Assembly: GCA_017427625.1 (NCBI GenBank)
Contig: JAFRSL010000158.1
Coordinates: 1-8,373, forward strand
Source of the DNA: Synergistaceae bacterium
Lineage (GTDB): Bacteria > Synergistota > Synergistia > Synergistales > Aminobacteriaceae
Length of the DNA stretch: 8,373 nucleotides
Direction: 5' to 3'
Part shown: one piece after another, positions 5,975-8,373 of the stretch
Numbering within the stretch: the first letter of the stretch is position 1
Layout: every line of letters starts with the position of its first letter
The notes under the pieces: generated by a model
Database searches by the model: none
Seen by the model: only the letters and a program-made list of their open reading frames with translations
What the model was told of the DNA's origin: nothing
Translations under genes and position numbers: made by a program

Positions 5975-7315
5975 TTATTGTAGTAGGGCTCTCACGCGTT
6001 CCTTTGACGGGTTGGAGCGAATCTTGAGGAAATTCACAGCCTTCCAGCCGTTCTTGATGGTAATCTGTGTGTCAGCTCCGTTTTCGACCAGGTACTCTAT
6101 GATGTCCCCAGCGTATTCGCACCTGCTGTATGCCGCGTATATCAGCGCAGTGAAGCCGTTCTCGTTGTTCCTTCTTGCGTTGACATCCGCGCCAGACTCG
6201 ACGAGGAACTTTATGGCCTCAAAATTCCGGTCATCCTCCCTGCGCCTCGCACCGACTACACAGTGCATTAAGGGAGTCATTCCGCCATAGCCACAGGATT
6301 TTATGTCAGCTCCGTGCCTCACTGCCAGTTTCAGGATTTCCAGTTTGGCTTCGTCAAAATGGCCAAAGCACAGGGCATCAATGAACCGCATTCCTTCAGC
6401 GTTAGGGATATTTGGGTCAGCTCCGTGTTCAAGAAGGTATGAGGCAATCTCAGGGCTGAATTTGTCATCATCACCGAACGTGTACATAAGTGCTGTCATT
6501 TCCTCATCATCATCTGATACTGCGTTGACATTCACTCCGGCTTTCTCAACCAGCCTTCTTATGCCGCACCAGTAGTCGTCATTAAAAGGGTGTCTGCGCT
6601 CATCCACGGCATTGATCACATAGCTCATCAGCAGTGTTCTTCCGCAGTCATCGTACACATTATAGACATTCACGCCTTCTTTGGTAATGAAGCATACATC
6701 TTCTTGAGTGCCGAGAAAGTCTATTCCGTGCTTTGCGAATATCTCAACGAGCTTTGGATCTTTGCGGGCAAAATCAGCGCATACTTTCTCTTGTTTGTTG
6801 GGAATGTAAGGGTCTGCGCCGTGAGACAAAAGAAGATCTATCGCCCTGTAGTATGACACGAAAGAACCTTGAGCCTGCTTGCGTACCATTCCCAGAAGGA
6901 GCGACTCGTCTTCACTGGAAAATATATCCGGGCTTGCGCCGTGTTTGAGAAGAATCTCCATGCCCTCAATGTTGCCGCTGTCCAATGCGCTTACTAGTGC
7001 TACAGGGCCTTCTAGTGGCATGAAGTCGATGTTGATGTTGATCTTATCATTCGAGTCTAATAGTTCCGAAAGTCTGTCGTTGTCCTCAACATACGCATAT
7101 ATCATCACTCGCAATTCTTCTTCCGTCAGGTTTGAGCCGCCCTCAATATACCTGACAATCTCCCGGCAGAAATCCCAGTCGCTATGAAACTCACAGTAAT
7201 CGTTCACGGCTTCCTCACCGCATATCCCATCAAGGAAGCTGTAATATTTCTCCTCAACCGCCGACAACTCTTCGTCCGTCAGGCTGTCAAGATCAAGTTT
7301 GTCGAATATATTCAT
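5975..7315 (-). CDS. ankyrin repeat protein (second gene of operon)
   Basis: A 446-residue cytoplasmic protein. Residues 1 to about 75 form an acidic, probably helical module without ankyrin signature, ending in LTEEELRVMIYAYVEDNDRLSELLD (about 63-87), which is shared with the neighbouring paralogue. Ankyrin repeats follow, recognisable by LLKHGASPDI (about 122), LLLSHGADPYIP (161), FAKHGIDF (193), LLEHGADPNIPN (294), AVRHGADI (331), FLVESGADVNARR (370) and YLVENGADTQI (408), several with TALMY or TPLMH helices; spacing is irregular. Such repeats bind protein partners. I chose ATG at 7315 over the GTG at 7324 because AAGGAG (plus-strand 7324-7329) lies eight bases before the ATG, inside the last codons of the upstream gene, whose stop is five bases away. 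This suggests translational coupling. Partner and function are unknown. Confidence 0.88.
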   Translation of the reverse strand: MNIFDKLDLDSLTDEELSAVEEKYYSFLDGICGEEAVNDYCEFHSDWDFCREIVRYIEGGSNLTEEELRVMIYAYVEDNDRLSELLDSNDKININIDFMPLEGPVALVSALDSGNIEGMEILLKHGASPDIFSSEDESLLLGMVRKQAQGSFVSYYRAIDLLLSHGADPYIPNKQEKVCADFARKDPKLVEIFAKHGIDFLGTQEDVCFITKEGVNVYNVYDDCGRTLLMSYVINAVDERRHPFNDDYWCGIRRLVEKAGVNVNAVSDDDEEMTALMYTFGDDDKFSPEIASYLLEHGADPNIPNAEGMRFIDALCFGHFDEAKLEILKLAVRHGADIKSCGYGGMTPLMHCVVGARRREDDRNFEAIKFLVESGADVNARRNNENGFTALIYAAYSRCEYAGDIIEYLVENGADTQITIKNGWKAVNFLKIRSNPSKERVRALLQ

Positions 7316-7320
7316 GCTTA

Positions 7321-8370
7321 TCACTCCTTAGCTCCATGCGTAACAAGATATTCTATGATTTCGCTGTCATAACAGCAGTCTTCACTTACTTTGCACATCA
7401 ATGGGGTAATTCCGCGGCCGTCCTTCATGTTCACGTCAGCACCTGACTCAACCAGCAACTTTATCGCTTCAAAGTTATATTCATCCACATTATTGCCGGC
7501 TGATTCGATACATGATGTGAGAGGAGTTTTTCCTTCAGCGTTGAGGCTGTTGACATCTGCACCGTGTTTCACAAGAATTTCTATGAGCCGCAAATTCACA
7601 GGCGGGATACCACTGCCATCAATTCCGCACAAAGATGAGAGGCATGTTTCGCCCCTGTCATTCCTGCTGTTGACATCCGCTCCGTGAGCCAGCATAGTCT
7701 CCACAGACTCGTACGCACTTTCTTCGACCTCAGCGAAGCCTTCAAGGCTCCAGACAAGATGCCAGAACACACCACCTCCGCGTGAATGCTCAATGTTGGG
7801 ATCTGCTCCGTGTGTCAGAAGAAGCTCTATAGCCTCAGCATTGTCCCTGTTTATGGCAAGCTCGAGCGCACTAACTCCGCCGGTAGCTTTCGCGTCAAGG
7901 TTGATTTCACGGTGAGCGTCGAGTAACTCTGAGAGCCTGTCATTATTCCGAGTGTAAACGCAGAGCATAACAGACAGTTCGTCAAACGACAGCCACGATT
8001 TTCCGTCAAGATGCTTGAGTACCTCGAAGGGAAAATCCTCCACTTCCTCCAGAAAAACATGGCCTCCCAGAGTAACCTCAAGCGTAAATGGGCGTTTCTT
8101 CTCTATACACGGCAATACTTCTGTTCTGAAGAAGCCTTTATTCTTGAAACGATTCACGACATCCGCATGATACCTCACCGGCCTGTCACTTTGCGGCTGC
8201 ATCTTTTCCAGCGCGTCTTCAAGGTCTTCGAGTGCCTGCATGATTCCTTCAGTATTGTCAGGCGTTTCATCTTCATCTTCAGGGCGTGTTACAAAATCTT
8301 CCGGAGTGAACATGTTCCTTATTTCCTCGCGGCTTATGCGTGGGAAGCGGAACTCTTTCTCGTCCGTCAT
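7321..8370 (-). CDS. ankyrin repeat protein (first visible gene of operon)
   Basis: At least 349 residues. The first 110 residues are highly charged, with an acidic stretch EDEDETPD (31-38) and a helical EALEDLEDALEK-like segment (45-56). The module shared with the next gene spans about 111-152 (LSFDELSVMLCVYTRNNDRLSELLD). Ankyrin repeats follow: ALELAINRDNAEAIELLLTHGADPNI (168-193), TMLAHGADVNSRNDRGET (225-242), ILVKHGADVNSLNAEGKTPL (265-284), LLVESGADVNMKDGRGITPL (305-324) and a final IIEYLVTHGAKE at the end. These match the consensus better than those of the neighbour. Only three bases remain before the ATG and they are in frame, so the ribosome binding site is not visible and the protein may begin further upstream. 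It is probably a protein-binding scaffold; the partner is unknown. Confidence 0.87.
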   Translation of the reverse strand: MTDEKEFRFPRISREEIRNMFTPEDFVTRPEDEDETPDNTEGIMQALEDLEDALEKMQPQSDRPVRYHADVVNRFKNKGFFRTEVLPCIEKKRPFTLEVTLGGHVFLEEVEDFPFEVLKHLDGKSWLSFDELSVMLCVYTRNNDRLSELLDAHREINLDAKATGGVSALELAINRDNAEAIELLLTHGADPNIEHSRGGGVFWHLVWSLEGFAEVEESAYESVETMLAHGADVNSRNDRGETCLSSLCGIDGSGIPPVNLRLIEILVKHGADVNSLNAEGKTPLTSCIESAGNNVDEYNFEAIKLLVESGADVNMKDGRGITPLMCKVSEDCCYDSEIIEYLVTHGAKE

Positions 8371-8373
8371 TGG

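Noticed and set aside
7316..7324. GTG start at 7324 for the second ankyrin gene
   Set aside because: AAGGAG would overlap that GTG itself, whereas it lies at correct spacing before the ATG at 7315.

Overview
The window looks like chromosomal DNA from a diderm, probably anaerobic bacterium. The best guess is Synergistota (Synergistaceae-like). The reasons are two tandem TAXI-type TRAP solute receptors with cleavable Sec signal peptides and no lipobox, a single fused TRAP permease, a remnant of a DUF2779 protein, and a CRISPR-like repeat of subtype I-C appearance. No marker gene fixes the taxon, so this is inference.

Left part, + strand (1-4643): the 3' end of a tRNA, probably tRNA-Cys, opens the window. 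About 200 bp later comes a transporter locus: two paralogous periplasmic TAXI receptors (234-1217 and 1233-2189) sharing one transcript, then an unusual 3' region, a rho-independent terminator (2362-2395), a MITE-like element (about 2397-2532), and the fused TRAP membrane subunit (2550-4610). The receptors should capture an organic anion or amino-acid-like ligand in the periplasm and deliver it to the permease for ion-coupled import. The substrate cannot be read from the sequence.

The most unusual stretch is 2157-2334. The last ten codons plus stop of a TAXI receptor occur three times: once as the true end of the second receptor and twice as detached 33-bp tails. The copies are separated by a 39-40 bp block made of a 9-bp half-palindrome and a 30-31 bp repeat that looks like a type I-C CRISPR repeat. 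The tails differ mostly in ways typical of coding divergence, and their type alternates like the two receptor genes (EKGI, EHNM, EKGI, EHDM).

Right part, - strand (4620-8370): a hairpin separates the converging halves. Beyond it lies a decayed DUF2779 gene (4647-5127) that has lost its N-terminus and middle. A compact three-gene operon reads leftwards from the right edge: ankyrin protein (7321-8370), a paralogous ankyrin protein (5975-7315) and a small zinc metallopeptidase (5236-5958), with gaps of 5 and 16 bp. The two ankyrin proteins share a non-ankyrin N-terminal module, so they arose by duplication. All three lack signal peptides and are probably cytoplasmic. Their joint role is unknown.
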